Shown one piece after another: positions 36,945 to 45,516 of a stretch of DNA of 64,000 bases. Origin of the DNA: JBDSLU01 sp963844435 (lineage in GTDB: Bacteria; Acidobacteriota; Vicinamibacteria; Vicinamibacterales; Vicinamibacteraceae); contig CAWJOG010000004.1 of assembly GCA_963844435.1 (NCBI GenBank), forward strand, positions 372,001 to 436,000. The letters run 5' to 3'. A program made the translations under genes and the position numbers. How positions within the stretch are numbered: the stretch's first letter is position 1; every line of letters begins with the position of its first letter. The notes under the pieces are model-generated. The model saw nothing but the letters and a program-made list of their open reading frames with translations, ran no database searches and was not told the DNA's origin.

Positions 36945-38141
36945 TTGACGACGGGACGACATGAACAAGACACTCGCACTCGACACATCGCGGACTCGCC
37001 AGTCGGCGGCGTCGTCGACCGCCGCAGTTTCTTGAAACTGACGGGCGCGGGTCTCGTCGCAGCGCTGCCTATCAGTGCCGCACCGTGGGCGGGCCCGGCA
37101 GCAGCGCAATCAACGCAACGCATCAAGGGGGAGGCATCCGTGATGAACACGCGGAAACTGGGAAGCTTGGAGGTGTCGGAGATTGGCTTCGGCAACATGA
37201 CGCTCAGCGGCGGCCACTACGGGCCGGGCGTTGACCGGGCCCAGGGCATCCGTCAGATTCGCGAGGCCCACGAACGCGGCGTCACGTTCTTCGACACGGC
37301 GGAAGTCTACGGTCCCTATGTCAACGAGGAACTGGTCGGCGAGGCCCTCGCACCGGTCCGCGACAAGGTGGCCATCGCGACCAAGTTCGGCTTCAAGATC
37401 GATGGCACGAACGGATTGGACAGCCGACCGGAGCGCATCCGGCGCGTCGTCGAGGAATCGCTGAAGCGCCTCAGGACCGATCACATCGATCTTTACTATC
37501 AACACCGCGTCGATCTCACCGTGCCAATCGAAGACGTGGCCGGCACCGTCAAGGATCTGATCAAGGCCGGGAAGGTGCTGCACTTCGGCCTTTCGGAGCC
37601 GAGCGCGAAGACCATTCGTCGCGCGCACGCGGTTCAGCCGGTGGCCGCCATCCAGACCGAATACTCGCTCACCGAACGAAGCGTGGAACACAACGGGGTG
37701 CTGCAAGCGTGCGAGGAGCTTGGCATCGGCTTCGTCCCATGGGGACCGCTGGGACAAGGTTTCCTGCCCGGAACAATGGACGTGAACGCCCAGTCCACCT
37801 TTGACCCGAAGAACGATCTGCGAGCGACGTTCCCGCGCTTCTCCCCGATGGTCATGACGAACAACCAGCCGATCATCGAGCTGCTGAAGACGTTCGGTGC
37901 CAAGAAAGGCGCGACGCCCGCCCAGATTGCGTTGGCGTGGCTGATGGCTCAGAAGCGCTGGATTGTTCCAATCCCTGGCACGACGAACAGGGATCACCTG
38001 CGTGAGAACCTGGACGCTGTGAAGGTCCAACTCACGCCAGCGGATCTTCGCGAAATCGAGACGGCTTTCTCCCGGATCGAGATCTATGGCGGCCGCATGG
38101 ATGCGAGGCAGATGGCCCAGATTGGCCAGGACGGAGACTGA
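36945..38141 (+). CDS. Aldo/keto reductase with Tat leader
   Basis: An NADP(H)-dependent aldo/keto reductase. The twin-arginine signal DRRSFLKLTGAGLVAALPIS precedes the barrel, which starts RKLGSLEVSEIGFGNMTLSG. The catalytic tetrad is visible: Asp and Tyr in FFDTAEVYGPYVNEEL, Lys in AIATKFGFKID and His in LYYQHRVDLTVP. The nucleotide site PIPGTTNRDHLRENL is present. The frame opens at a TTG (36945) with no good ribosome-binding site. An ATG at 36961 (MNKTLALDTS) lies in another frame, so the true N-terminus probably involves one indel. It is divergent from lysR and followed 9 bp later by the cyclophilin-like gene. Confidence 0.88.
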   Translation: MTTGRHEQDTRTRHIADSPVGGVVDRRSFLKLTGAGLVAALPISAAPWAGPAAAQSTQRIKGEASVMNTRKLGSLEVSEIGFGNMTLSGGHYGPGVDRAQGIRQIREAHERGVTFFDTAEVYGPYVNEELVGEALAPVRDKVAIATKFGFKIDGTNGLDSRPERIRRVVEESLKRLRTDHIDLYYQHRVDLTVPIEDVAGTVKDLIKAGKVLHFGLSEPSAKTIRRAHAVQPVAAIQTEYSLTERSVEHNGVLQACEELGIGFVPWGPLGQGFLPGTMDVNAQSTFDPKNDLRATFPRFSPMVMTNNQPIIELLKTFGAKKGATPAQIALAWLMAQKRWIVPIPGTTNRDHLRENLDAVKVQLTPADLREIETAFSRIEIYGGRMDARQMAQIGQDGD

Positions 38142-38150
38142 CCAGACACC

Positions 38151-38672
38151 ATGTACGACATCTCCCATCGCCGAGCCACCGGCCCGCGGGTCCTGCGCGG
38201 AGTGAGTCTGCTGCTCGGCTTGATGGTGGTCGGCAGCGGGTGCGAAGCCGGTCAGGATCCGCCGTCAGGCTCGCCCGCCGCTACCGCCGCGGATGCCTCT
38301 CCGGCATCCATGAGACAGAAGGCATCGCGCATGTGGATGACCGTCGGCGAACGTCGCTTCGCCATCACCCTGACCGACAACGCCGCCGCCCGTGCGTTCG
38401 CAGCGCAACTGCCGCTGACGCTGGACATGAGCGAGCTCAATGGCAATGAGAAGCACGCCGACTTGCCGAAATCGCTACCCGCGAATGCGAGCCGACCCGG
38501 AACGATCCGGAATGGCGATCTCATGCTGTATGGCACGGACACCCTGGTGGTCTTCTACCTTACGTTTCAGTCCTCGTACTCGTACACCCGCCTCGGTCGG
38601 GTGGACGACCCTTCGGACCTGCCACAGGCGCTCGGGCCGCGCGGTGTTCGAGTCGTATTCTCCAAGGACTAG
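38151..38672 (+). CDS. Lipoprotein with cyclophilin-like domain
   Basis: A 173-residue protein. The leader ends LLLGLMVVGSGCEAG, a lipobox. The C-terminal roughly 115 residues match the bacterial cyclophilin-like fold: MWMTVGERRFAITLTDNAAA, AFAAQLPLTLDMSELNGNEK, GTIRNGDLMLYGTDTLVVFY and YTRLGRVDDPSDLPQAL. These proteins usually sit beside reductases and cupins, as here, and probably bind or isomerise small ligands rather than act on prolines. It starts 9 bp after the reductase stop, so the genes are co-transcribed. Intact. Confidence 0.8.
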   Translation: MYDISHRRATGPRVLRGVSLLLGLMVVGSGCEAGQDPPSGSPAATAADASPASMRQKASRMWMTVGERRFAITLTDNAAARAFAAQLPLTLDMSELNGNEKHADLPKSLPANASRPGTIRNGDLMLYGTDTLVVFYLTFQSSYSYTRLGRVDDPSDLPQALGPRGVRVVFSKD

Positions 38673-38758
38673 ATTTCTGAATGACGCGGGAAGTGTCGGT
38701 TGTTCCATCGAAGAACGTGGTCGGCCAACGGAAGCAGTAGGTTAACAAGGGCTCCGTC

Positions 38759-39292
38759 ATGACGAGGGACACAAAAACGAATCGGCGAGCTGGGTGCTCG
38801 CGGCGCTCCGTCTTGGGGACGGCACTTGCGATGCTGACGTCCTCGTTCGTTCGCGTTTCGGCCACAACGCCAGGAGGTGTCATGGAAATCAAGCGCAGTG
38901 GTTCACAACCGTCGGCGAAGGGACCCGCCGAGTGGTTCACCGGAACCGTCCGCATCGATCCGTTGTTTGACGCGCCTCTTCCGGCTCGCGCTGCCGGAGC
39001 GAGCGTGACGTTCGAGCCCGGGGCGCGGACGGCGTGGCACACCCACCCGCTCGGCCAGACGCTGATCGTGACATCCGGCGTTGGCCGCACCCAGCGATGG
39101 GGTGGGCCTGTTGAGGAGATTCGGCCGGGCGACGTGGTCTGGATTCCGCCAGGCGAGAAGCACTGGCATGGCGCATCACCGACGACGGCGATGACCCACA
39201 GCGCAATCCAGGAGAAGCTCGATGGGAAACCGGTGGACTGGCTGGAGCACGTCACGGCGGAGCAGTACGAAGGACGGTCCGGCGGACGCTAG
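38759..39292 (+). CDS. Cupin-domain protein with Tat-like leader
   Basis: A 177-residue single-domain cupin. The leader SRRSVLGTALAMLTSSFVRV carries a twin-arginine motif. The cupin motif 1 is GARTAWHTHPLGQTLIVTSG and motif 2 is EIRPGDVVWIPPGEKHWHGA, which gives three or more metal-binding histidines. The layout resembles the (R)-mandelonitrile lyase/quercetin-like small cupins. It shares the reductase operon and may act on the same substrate. An internal ATG at 38881 would remove the leader and produce a cytoplasmic form, so localisation is not certain. Confidence 0.82.
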   Translation: MTRDTKTNRRAGCSRRSVLGTALAMLTSSFVRVSATTPGGVMEIKRSGSQPSAKGPAEWFTGTVRIDPLFDAPLPARAAGASVTFEPGARTAWHTHPLGQTLIVTSGVGRTQRWGGPVEEIRPGDVVWIPPGEKHWHGASPTTAMTHSAIQEKLDGKPVDWLEHVTAEQYEGRSGGR

Positions 39293-39306
39293 CCCGTGAT
39301 CGCAGC

Positions 39307-40074
39307 ATGGCGAAGGTCTTCATCACCGGTAGCACAGACGGCCTGGGCCGAGCAGCAGCACAGGCTCTGATCCAAGAGAGTCACCAGGTCGTTTTGCACG
39401 CACGATCTCCTGAGCGCGCGGCCGCGCTCGACGACCTCGCGCCCCGGTCCGCTGGCGTAGTGGTAGGCGACCTGAGTAGCGCGACTGACACGCGACATGT
39501 CGCGAAGCAGGTCAACGCGCTCGGACGGATGGATGCCGTCATTCACAACGCCGGCGCCTATTCGACGAACGGTCGATCGCCGACGCCAGAGGGCCACCCG
39601 ACCATCATTGCCGTCAACGCCCTCGCGCCCTATGTGCTCACGGCGCTAATGGAACGGCCCCGCCGATTGGTGTACCTCAGTAGCGGGATGCACCGCAGCG
39701 GCTCCGGCTCCCTGCGAGACATCGATTGGAGCGAGCGGCGCTGGAACTCCAGTCAGGCGTATTCAGACAGCAAGCTCTATCTGACGACACTCGCGTTCGC
39801 CGTCGCACGACGCTGGCCCGACGTGCTGAGCAATGCCGTCGATCCCGGGTGGGTTGCGACGAAGATGGGCGGGGCGAGTGCGCCGGACGATTTCGAAGAA
39901 GGGTATCTCACGCAAACATGGCTTGCCGTTAGCGACGATCCCGCGGCAACTGTCAGCGGCCGATACTGGCATCACCGCCGACCGCAGTCGCCGACCAAGG
40001 AAGTGGAAGACCCAGTCTTTCAAGACCAGCTCTCCGCCAGGCTCGCCGAGATCACCGGCGTGTCGCTGTTCTGA
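39307..40074 (+). CDS. Short-chain dehydrogenase/reductase
   Basis: A 255-residue SDR. The cofactor motif is VFITGSTDGLGRAAAQALI (TGxxxGxG type). The structural motif NNAG appears as VIHNAGAYS. The active site has Ser in RLVYLSSGMHRSG and Tyr/Lys in SQAYSDSKLYLTTLAFAVARR (YxxxK). It starts 14 bp after the cupin stop as the last gene of the LysR-linked cluster. The substrate is unknown. Intact, without a signal peptide, so unlike its neighbours it is cytoplasmic. Confidence 0.9.
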   Translation: MAKVFITGSTDGLGRAAAQALIQESHQVVLHARSPERAAALDDLAPRSAGVVVGDLSSATDTRHVAKQVNALGRMDAVIHNAGAYSTNGRSPTPEGHPTIIAVNALAPYVLTALMERPRRLVYLSSGMHRSGSGSLRDIDWSERRWNSSQAYSDSKLYLTTLAFAVARRWPDVLSNAVDPGWVATKMGGASAPDDFEEGYLTQTWLAVSDDPAATVSGRYWHHRRPQSPTKEVEDPVFQDQLSARLAEITGVSLF

Positions 40075-40559
40075 TGCGCTCAGAATGACCATGCAAAAGC
40101 ACAGCTCAGTTGCGAGCGACCGCGCTCGCGAGTTCTAGAGTGAAATCACCCTGTGCTGCAAGTTGTTGAAACCAAAGCCGGAATTTAGTGGTTGGGTGTT
40201 AGGGACGGAATTCGCAACTGGCTGGTGACCGCCGCCTGAGAGGTCAACCACAGCCAGTTGGCGCTGCACTCAGCTGACGCTCAGCGGCACGTTCATCGAG
40301 AACCGAGCGGGAGGCGGCATGGGCGACTCGTGGGCGCATTGACGGACTCATCCAGAACAATCAGCCGTTGTCGATGCTGGTGGGTTGGGGTGGAGCGCGC
40401 TCGTCCTCGTCCCGGGAGGCGGTGTAACGCTCGTCGGCGTGCGACTGCCGACCGTCATCATCCGCATCCCATTGAGCATTTCAGAATAGTTCTCGAGCCG
40501 CGGTCCGTTTCCTGCCGCCGTTTCGTCCTTGTTGTGTCCGTAACAAAAGGAGAGCAGCA
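40075..40559. other. Intergenic region carrying repeat copy 3
   Basis: 485 bp between the SDR and EthD genes. Apart from the repeat at 40189-40239 no gene is supportable. The last 60 bp should hold the promoter of the EthD operon; GGAGAGCAGCA before 40560 is its ribosome-binding site. Confidence 0.4.
40189..40239 (+). repeat. Orphan 16-codon gene end, copy 3
   Basis: Encodes WLGVRDGIRNWLVTAA then TGA, directly preceded by an in-frame TAG. It has no start codon and no upstream coding match. Confidence 0.75.
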
Positions 40560-40874
40560 ATGGCACGATTGGTCGCTATCTACAAAAAGCCGGCTCACGT
40601 CGAAGCGTTCGAAAAGCACTATTTCGGAACGCACATACCGCTTGCCAAGACGATGCCGGGTTTCAGGAAATACGAGGTCAGCCGGGGCCCTGTTTCAGTG
40701 TTGGCCGGGCCGACCGATGTTTACCTGATCGGGTCGGTGTACTTCGATGATCTTGCGGCGATGAACAACGCGTTCGCCAGTCCGGAAGGTCGAGCGACGG
40801 CAGCGGACCGCCAACTTTACGCCCCTGATGACACCGGCGTTCAGATTTTCACTTTCGACACTCGGGAGGTCTGA
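40560..40874 (+). CDS. EthD-family protein
   Basis: A 104-residue ferredoxin-fold protein of the EthD family: LVAIYKKPAHVEAFEKHYFG, then HIPLAKTMPGFRKYEVSRGP and YFDDLAAMNNAFASPEGRAT. EthD-like proteins take part in degradation or modification of ethers and polyketides, and many are uncharacterised. The start is set by GGAGAGCAGCA just upstream. It is followed 4 bp later by an alpha/beta hydrolase, so the pair is translationally close. Confidence 0.85.
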   Translation: MARLVAIYKKPAHVEAFEKHYFGTHIPLAKTMPGFRKYEVSRGPVSVLAGPTDVYLIGSVYFDDLAAMNNAFASPEGRATAADRQLYAPDDTGVQIFTFDTREV

Positions 40875-40878
40875 ACCG

Positions 40879-41775
40879 ATGCCACCCAAAGCAGCTTTCG
40901 TACTGGTCCACGGCGGTTGGCACAACCACTCAACCTGGGACAAGGTTACGCCGATGCTTGAAGCCCGGGGCAATGCAGTGCTGACGCTCGATCTTCCCGG
41001 CGCCGGGGCAAAGACGATCGCGCCGAAGTCGTTCAGTGTGCGCCCGTTCGACCCCGCCGCATTCGCCGCCGAGCCGTCGCCTGTTGCCGGCGTGACGCAG
41101 CTCGAGCGAACGCAAGCGGTTGTCGCACTCGTGAAGGAAGCTGCGTCGCTGCGCGACGGCAAAGTCATCCTGGTCGGCCACTCCGCCGGCGGGATGACGA
41201 TCTCGGGGGTTGCCGAGCACGTTCCCGAGCTGCTTGGCGCGGTCGTCTATCTTGCCGGGTTCATGGTGCCGAACGGGTTGTCGTTGCTCGCGATGCTTCC
41301 GCACGAATCCATGGCCTCGGCACTGTCGCCTGGACTGTTCATAGGGGACCCCGTCGCGATCGGCGCAACCAGGATCAACCCCGGACCAGCCGACGACGCG
41401 TACAGGTCGTTACTCAAAGCGTCGTTTTATGCCGACGTGACGGACGCCGAATTCGCCCAGGCGGCGTCACGGCTACACTGCGACGAACCGAACGGCGGGG
41501 CCTTAGCCCCATCCGAAATCACGCCTGGTAGGTTTGGCACGGTGCCGCGCCATTACATCCGCACCACGCAGGATTGCGCGGTTCCATTGGCCGGTCAGGA
41601 TCACATGATCGCAGCGGTTGACGCCACGATCGGCGGGGGGACGATCTCGCACACATTGGAGAGCAGCCACTCGCCCTTCCTGTCGCAACCGGCCGCCTTG
41701 TCGAAGATTCTCCTCGACATATCCCTCCAGTCCCTGGCGGACCAGCGCGGGAACGCAGTAGGCCTCGACACATGA
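40879..41775 (+). CDS. Alpha/beta hydrolase
   Basis: A 298-residue alpha/beta hydrolase. FVLVHGGWHNHSTWDKVTPM gives the oxyanion-hole HGG motif, VILVGHSAGGMTISGVAEHV holds the nucleophile serine (GHSAG), and the late HTLESSHSPFLSQP gives the catalytic histidine. The ATG at 40879 is preferred, with GGGAGGT upstream; the frame itself is open from 40828. The substrate is unknown. Its stop overlaps the start of the sigma factor gene by 4 bp (ATGA). Confidence 0.9.
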   Translation: MPPKAAFVLVHGGWHNHSTWDKVTPMLEARGNAVLTLDLPGAGAKTIAPKSFSVRPFDPAAFAAEPSPVAGVTQLERTQAVVALVKEAASLRDGKVILVGHSAGGMTISGVAEHVPELLGAVVYLAGFMVPNGLSLLAMLPHESMASALSPGLFIGDPVAIGATRINPGPADDAYRSLLKASFYADVTDAEFAQAASRLHCDEPNGGALAPSEITPGRFGTVPRHYIRTTQDCAVPLAGQDHMIAAVDATIGGGTISHTLESSHSPFLSQPAALSKILLDISLQSLADQRGNAVGLDT

Positions 41776-42626
41776 ACGCGGATGAATTCGAGGACCGTCT
41801 GACCGCGCTCAGGCCACGCCTTCATCGTTACTGCGCGCGCATGACGGGATCGACGGTCGACGGCGAGGATGTCGTGCAAGATACCCTGGTCAAAGCGCTA
41901 AGCGCCCAAGCCGAAGGCGCCGACGTGGAAAATCTCGAGGGCTGGTTGTTTCGCATCGCCCACAATACGAGCCTCGACCTCCTTCGCCGCAGGTCCCGGA
42001 ACACGGTGGTTCCGCTCATCGAGGACTTCGAAGCGGCGCCAATGCCCGAGGCGGATATCGTTGCGGTCAGCTTTCAGACATTTCTGCGGCTGCCCGAGCT
42101 TCAGCGCTGTGCGGTGATCCTCAAGGATGTGCTGGGCCATTCGGTTGACGAGATCGCGAGCGTCACCGGTTCAACGCCGGCGGCCGCCAAATCAGCGCTT
42201 CAACGTGGGCGCACGGCGCTGCGCCAACTCGCGCGGATGCCGACGGACACCCGGCTGCCGTTAATGCCCGATGCGGCCCGGCAGAAGATGGCAGCGTTTG
42301 TCGATCTGTTCCGCACGGGCGACTTCGATGCAATCCGCGCCATGCTCGCCGACGACGTGAAGCTTGAACTGGTGAACCGGCTTAAGTGGGTGGGGCGCGA
42401 CAAGGTCGCACCGTATTTCACGCGCTATGCCGAAGAGACGAAATGGCGGTACGCCTTCGGTGCGGTCGAAGGCCGCCCGGCCATGCTGGTCTTCGCAAGT
42501 GGCGCGATGGAGAAGCCGGCGTATTTCGTCCTGATCGATTGGCGCAATGACCAAATCTCGGCGATCCGCGATTTCCTGTTCGCTCCCTATGCGGTCGAAT
42601 CGGTGGATTGGGCGCGATTGGGCTAG
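41772..42626 (+). CDS. ECF sigma factor with SnoaL-like C-terminal domain
   Basis: A 284-residue extracytoplasmic-function sigma factor. Region 2 is RLHRYCARMTGSTVDGEDVV-QDTLVKAL with NLEGWLFRIAHNTSLDLLRR. Region 4 is LPELQRCAVILKDVLGHSVD-EIASVTGSTPAAAKSALQRG. The extra C-terminal 115 residues (FVDLFRTGDFDAIRAMLADD and later FVLIDWRNDQISAIRDF) form a SnoaL/NTF2-like domain, as in SigJ/ECF41-type factors where it modulates sigma activity in place of an anti-sigma factor. It overlaps the hydrolase by 4 bp and may autoregulate the EthD-hydrolase-sigma operon. Confidence 0.9.
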   Translation: MNADEFEDRLTALRPRLHRYCARMTGSTVDGEDVVQDTLVKALSAQAEGADVENLEGWLFRIAHNTSLDLLRRRSRNTVVPLIEDFEAAPMPEADIVAVSFQTFLRLPELQRCAVILKDVLGHSVDEIASVTGSTPAAAKSALQRGRTALRQLARMPTDTRLPLMPDAARQKMAAFVDLFRTGDFDAIRAMLADDVKLELVNRLKWVGRDKVAPYFTRYAEETKWRYAFGAVEGRPAMLVFASGAMEKPAYFVLIDWRNDQISAIRDFLFAPYAVESVDWARLG

Positions 42627-43143
42627 CCGGAATGCGAGATCGCCAGGCACGGCGCGAACCCGTGGGGCTTGCACCGTGCTAGTCCACAGCTGCACCGCAC
42701 AGTTCACAACACCTGTCCCACGGGGAAGCGGCGGCTAAGAGACTTGTCGCAGCTGCGGGCGTTCGCAGTTTTGTACCGAAGTGGAGCGGCGGGGCTGATG
42801 CGAATCGGCCGGTCAGGTTTCGTCCCGAAGTTCGCGTTCAGAAAGAGCAGGGACTGGTGTGCGCTACGGAAGAGCTTGGCTGGGCCAACGGGATTCGAAC
42901 CAGCCGCGGACGGGCGCCGGAAACTCCCTCTGCTAGGCGGCATCGAGCCACCCTTCAATGTCGATCCGCCCAACATCCAACATCGCGTCGGGTCCCGCTG
43001 GGGACGCCAGATTCGCCGTGTGAAGTCCCTGGCATGGGCCGCCACCCGCATGGCTGGATCAACCGGCCAGCGAAGGGTCGTCATCCTACCCGGACGGAGA
43101 GATCCGAGTTCGTTGTGTCTGTCGAGAATGCAATCACGGTTGG
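42627..43143. other. Intergenic stretch with tRNA-derived fragments
   Basis: No gene is supportable. At 42994-43008 the 15 bp CCCGCTGGGGACGCC repeat the 3' end of tRNA-Glu exactly. At about 42889-42912 GGGATTCGAACC is an inverted T-loop-like piece. These look like scars of earlier integration or excision at tRNA genes. Confidence 0.5.
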
Positions 43144-43881
43144 ATGTCGAGGCTGGAGCAGGTGGAACAGGAATTACACGACGGCTGCTTCCACTTTGCT
43201 GGTCGGTCATCTGGTGATGCAGGTCTGACGCGGAGGCTCGGCCCGGACGCCCCAGCCGGGGGCGGTTTTCTGAAGCTGCGGGAAACACCAGGACCGTGGG
43301 AGGCCGCGTCGATCCGGATTCGGGATGACTTCGTGCCTGTGGTCTGGCCACCTCGGTTGGCGTTTGGCCACCGGGCGCCAACTCTGATCGACTTCGTCGA
43401 CCGATTCACCGTCGGGCCTGGGTTTCTCGCGGTTTGGCGTCGTGACGGGCGGCCGTTCAGAGAGATCCCGTCGAGCGTCCTGAAGCGCGCCCGCGATGCT
43501 GCGGTTGAACTTTTCTACGGCTACGACGCCGGCCTCAATGTCGCAGCCTCCGGAATCGCAGCCCTGAGGTCACGCGGCGAACCAGACGATCGCCGGCACC
43601 TGGTACACTCCGTCGCGTCCGTCTGGGGACGCCCATTTCCTGCCAAACAATTCGAATCTAAAGGCTTAGCGACGCGGGTTCGAATCCCGCGAGTGTTCTT
43701 CGCAGCGCGGCGGCGCGTACTGCATTCGGGACCGACGTCACCGGCGCTTGACCTAGCCGCGAGGTGTGCCTGCACTGCGCGGACCGACGCGCGCGCACCT
43801 GCTCCAGGCGCATCGGATCCACCTTTGCGAAGGTGTCCACGAGATCGGTTCAAGCCCACCGAGGCGAGGGGCGGCGTTTGA
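43144..43881 (+). CDS. Doubtful hypothetical open frame
   Basis: A 245-codon frame. The middle part (RLAFGHRAPTLIDFVDRFTV, GFLAVWRRDGRPFREIPSSV, RARDAAVELFYGYDAGLN) is protein-like, but the last 85 codons run through the right boundary repeat and are clearly not a gene product. If real, only about 43144-43600 is coding, as a remnant without its proper end. No family is recognised. Confidence 0.25.
   Translation: MSRLEQVEQELHDGCFHFAGRSSGDAGLTRRLGPDAPAGGGFLKLRETPGPWEAASIRIRDDFVPVVWPPRLAFGHRAPTLIDFVDRFTVGPGFLAVWRRDGRPFREIPSSVLKRARDAAVELFYGYDAGLNVAASGIAALRSRGEPDDRRHLVHSVASVWGRPFPAKQFESKGLATRVRIPRVFFAARRRVLHSGPTSPALDLAARCACTARTDARAPAPGASDPPLRRCPRDRFKPTEARGGV
43623..43732. repeat. Right boundary repeat of the island (attR-like)
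   Basis: Aligns with 22916-23027. It starts CTGGGGACGCCC, shares the 18-bp block CTTAGCGACGCGGGTTCG (43665-43682) and ends GCATTCGGGA. Positions 43669-43690 are identical over 22 nt to the variable/T-arm of tRNA-Glu (22895-22916), the part normally duplicated by tRNA-targeting integrases. Confidence 0.6.
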
Positions 43882-43969
43882 AGACGTCAGAACGACTGGA
43901 CGCGCTGAACGACGTGGTCGTCCCCCAAACCGCGCTTGGAGTACACTGCGGCCCAAGAGGAACCGGCGG

Positions 43970-45444
43970 TTGACCATCACGCTGGAAATTACCGCATCAT
44001 CCGAAGCAATGCCGCGAGGCGTCACACGGCACGTCTTCGGCGAGGAGGGCGGTACGATCGGGCGCGCCCCCAACAGCTCCTGGGTGCTGTCAGACAAAAG
44101 GGTCTCCGGGCAACACATCCACATCAGCTTCAGGAACGGCGTCTTCTACATCGAGGACACGAGCCGGAACCGCGTGGCCGTCAACTCACCGGGGAACTGG
44201 CTGGAACGCAACCGTCCCTATGCGCTCAAGACTGGCGACCGCCTTCTCGTTGACCCTTACGAGATCGACGTCCGGATCGACGCCGGGCCGGCCGCTCATG
44301 AGCCGCTCTCCGGTCTCTTCGGCCCGTCCGCGGACGCCGATCCCTTCGCAGCTCGGCAGCAGCCGCCGGTTGCGATCGTAGGGCCCTTCGCCGACGCCTC
44401 ACTCGGCGGCGAAGTGGATCCGTTGAAGTTCTTCGATTCTGTGGGAGGTCGTCCCGCGGCGCGACAACTGCCGCCGAGCGCGCCGGGCGATGACCTGTTG
44501 GGCGCTCACTACGAGCCGCCGGTCGCCGTACCCAGCCCCGAGCCGGCGATGTGGGAACCGGCGGCCATTCCTCCGGGGTACGATCCGCTGGCCCCCGACA
44601 TCCCCTCGATCGCGTCCCCGGCGGTTCGCCCACGACCGGGGGTCGACTCGCCGCCGGGTCGTGAGAACGCCAAGGGTGCCTCCTCGACCGATCCACCGAC
44701 CATTCGTCAGCCAGCACCGCCGGCATTGGATCCTGCGCAGACCGCTCGGCCGGTAAACGCTCGCGCGTCCTCTACGCCGCCACGAGACAGTTCGGCGCTG
44801 CGCGACGTTGGGCAGACTGGGGATCTTGCCGAGTTCCTGGCCGGGGCCGGGCTGCCTGGCGCCGTCCTGACGCCGGAGTTGTCGCGAAGCCTCGGTCAGA
44901 TCCTGCGGATCGTGGTCTCCGGTCTCATGGACGTGCTCAGGGCTCGCCAGAGCATCAAGGAGGAATTCCGGATGCGATCCGACGCTACTTCCGGCCGGCC
45001 GACAACAACCCGCTCAAGTTCTCCGCCAACGTCGAGGACGCGCTGCACAACCTGCTCGTGAAGCGGAATGCCGCCTATCTCGGCCCGGTCGACGCGTTCG
45101 CCGATGCCTTCGACGATCTGCGCGACCATCAGCTGGCGATGCTGGCCGGCATGCGGGTGGCCTTCGAGAGCGATGCTGGCCGAGTTCGATCCGGATCGGC
45201 TGCAGGAGGAATTCGACCGCCAGCAGAGCAAGAGCTCCCTGCCCCTCGTGCCTGCCAAGCTGCGCTACTGGGACCTGTATCGCGAACGAGCACGGGAGAT
45301 GGCCAAGGATCCCGAAGCCAGCATTCGTCCGCCTGTTCGGCGAGGAGTTCAGCGCAGGCCTACGAGGAGCAGTTCCGGAAGCTGAAGGCGCAGCGGCGCG
45401 GCCGCGCGCCGAACCCGCCCGACTCCCCCCCGCCGCTGAAGTGA
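43970..45444 (+). CDS. tagH: Type VI secretion FHA-domain protein TagH (frameshifted at 3' end)
   Basis: TagH/Fha is the phosphothreonine-reading regulator of type VI secretion. From the TTG at 43970 the N-terminal FHA domain reads TIGRAPNSSWVLSDKRVSGQ-HIHISFRNGVFYIEDTSRNR, with the conserved GR, SxxH-like and N residues. A 200-residue Pro/Ala-rich linker follows. The C-terminal TagH domain reads DLAEFLAGAGLPG, GLMDVLRARQSIKEEFR, FSANVEDALHNLL, YLGPVDAFADAFDDLRDHQL and LPLVPAKLRYWDLYRERARE. About four indels between 44985 and 45355 split this last part. It is the first gene of the operon and partners with the phosphatase domain at 51.8-53.2 kb. Confidence 0.85.
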
Positions 45445-45516
45445 TTCGGTCGCCCCACGCCTGGAATCGGCGATCGCGTCTGAACCTTATCCATGTAGAT
45501 TGTGTGGCACACGCCC

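Noticed and set aside
31346..40239. The three orphan repeats as integron attC sites
   Set aside because: Only copy 3 has a GTTRRRY-like core; copies 1 and 2 have GCTGGGT, there is no complementary RYYYAAC partner or imperfect palindrome, and no integron integrase is present.
42704..43381. A 225-codon minus-strand frame containing PVGPAKLF-like sequence
   Set aside because: The pattern is a translation of tRNA-derived repeat DNA, not a protein.
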